DNA of 5,889 nucleotides. Source: Planctomycetota bacterium. Lineage in GTDB: Bacteria > Planctomycetota > Brocadiia > SM23-32. Position numbers and translations under genes: made by a program. The notes under the pieces were generated by a model that was not told the origin of the DNA, made no database searches, and saw only the letters and a list, made by a program, of their open reading frames with translations. The stretch covers positions 1-5,889 of the forward strand of contig JAUVVP010000155.1 of the NCBI GenBank assembly GCA_030604585.1, written 5' to 3'. This document shows, piece by piece, positions 5,739 through 5,889 of the stretch. How positions within the stretch are numbered: the first letter of the stretch is position 1; every line of letters begins with the position of its first letter.

Positions 5739-5889
5739 ATGAAACGAGGGTTTGCGGGCCCTATCAAGGTTCTATTGGTCGCCGGCGTGCTCCTGTTATC
5801 GGCGACGGGCGTGGCGGTGGCTACGCCGCCCAGGGTGGTCAAGACAGTGCCGGAAAACGGTGCGACCGACGTTGACCCGAGTTTGAAAG
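5739..5889 (+). CDS. Secreted protein with N-terminal bacterial Ig-like (Big_5-type) domain (partial)
   Basis: ATG at 5739 with AAGGAG (5727-5732), 6 nt upstream, a strong Shine-Dalgarno. Fifty codons are visible before the right edge. Residues 1-28 are a classical Sec signal peptide: Lys2 and Arg3, a hydrophobic core around residues 11-20 (VLLVAGVLLL), and a probable signal peptidase I site after AVA (26-28). There is no lipobox Cys. The mature start TPPRVVKTVPENGATDVDPS matches the opening strand and loop of bacterial Ig-like domains of the Big_5/SbsA type, which usually precede other extracellular domains. What follows is outside the window, so the full function is unknown. The gene is divergent from the fdh operon and not obviously related to it. 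Confidence 0.75.
   Translation, partial: MKRGFAGPIKVLLVAGVLLLSATGVAVATPPRVVKTVPENGATDVDPSLK

Overview
The window is GC-rich bacterial DNA. It is dominated by one minus-strand operon for a soluble, NAD-linked, molybdenum- or tungsten-dependent formate dehydrogenase. Read 5' to 3' on the minus strand the genes are: a NuoE-like subunit (5365-5042), a NuoF-like NADH/FMN subunit (5045-3771), a NuoG/FdhF-type catalytic subunit (3771-1030), a small MobB-like P-loop protein (957-523), and, past a repeat-filled gap, the first 23 codons of a further minus-strand gene (69-1). The first three genes are translationally coupled: the stop and start codons overlap by 4 nt between nuoE and nuoF, and by 1 nt between nuoF and fdhA.

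Electrons from formate (or to CO2) would pass from the Mo/W-bis-MGD site of FdhA, through its chain of Fe-S clusters, to the [4Fe-4S] cluster and FMN of the NuoF-like subunit, and then to NAD+. FdhA has Cys, not selenocysteine, at the metal-ligand position. The MobB-like gene fits a role in supplying the guanine-dinucleotide form of the molybdopterin cofactor. The main oddity is the NuoE-like subunit. It holds only the helical N-terminal part of the family and stops at the domain junction, so the thioredoxin-fold [2Fe-2S] domain is missing and is not found elsewhere in the window.

Right side: an intergenic region of about 370 bp (5366-5738) separates the operon from a divergent plus-strand gene. 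That gene starts at 5739 with a good Shine-Dalgarno and a signal peptide, and continues into what looks like a bacterial Ig-like (Big_5-type) domain before leaving the window. The gap holds a near-consensus sigma70 promoter facing right, a 20-bp perfect palindrome in the fdh leader, and a structured element of four related arms (5617-5688).

Left side: the gap at 70-522 contains no convincing gene. It is built largely from a 29-nt repeat family in three clusters (133-212, 221-about 285, 401-527), two of which end in an imperfect inverted arm. The last cluster overlaps the stop codon of the MobB-like gene.

Organism: high GC, dispersed intergenic hairpin repeats, a Cys-type NAD-linked formate dehydrogenase and a secreted Ig-like protein together suggest an environmental bacterium, perhaps of the Planctomycetota or a neighbouring phylum. 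This is a weak inference from style, not a marker-based assignment.
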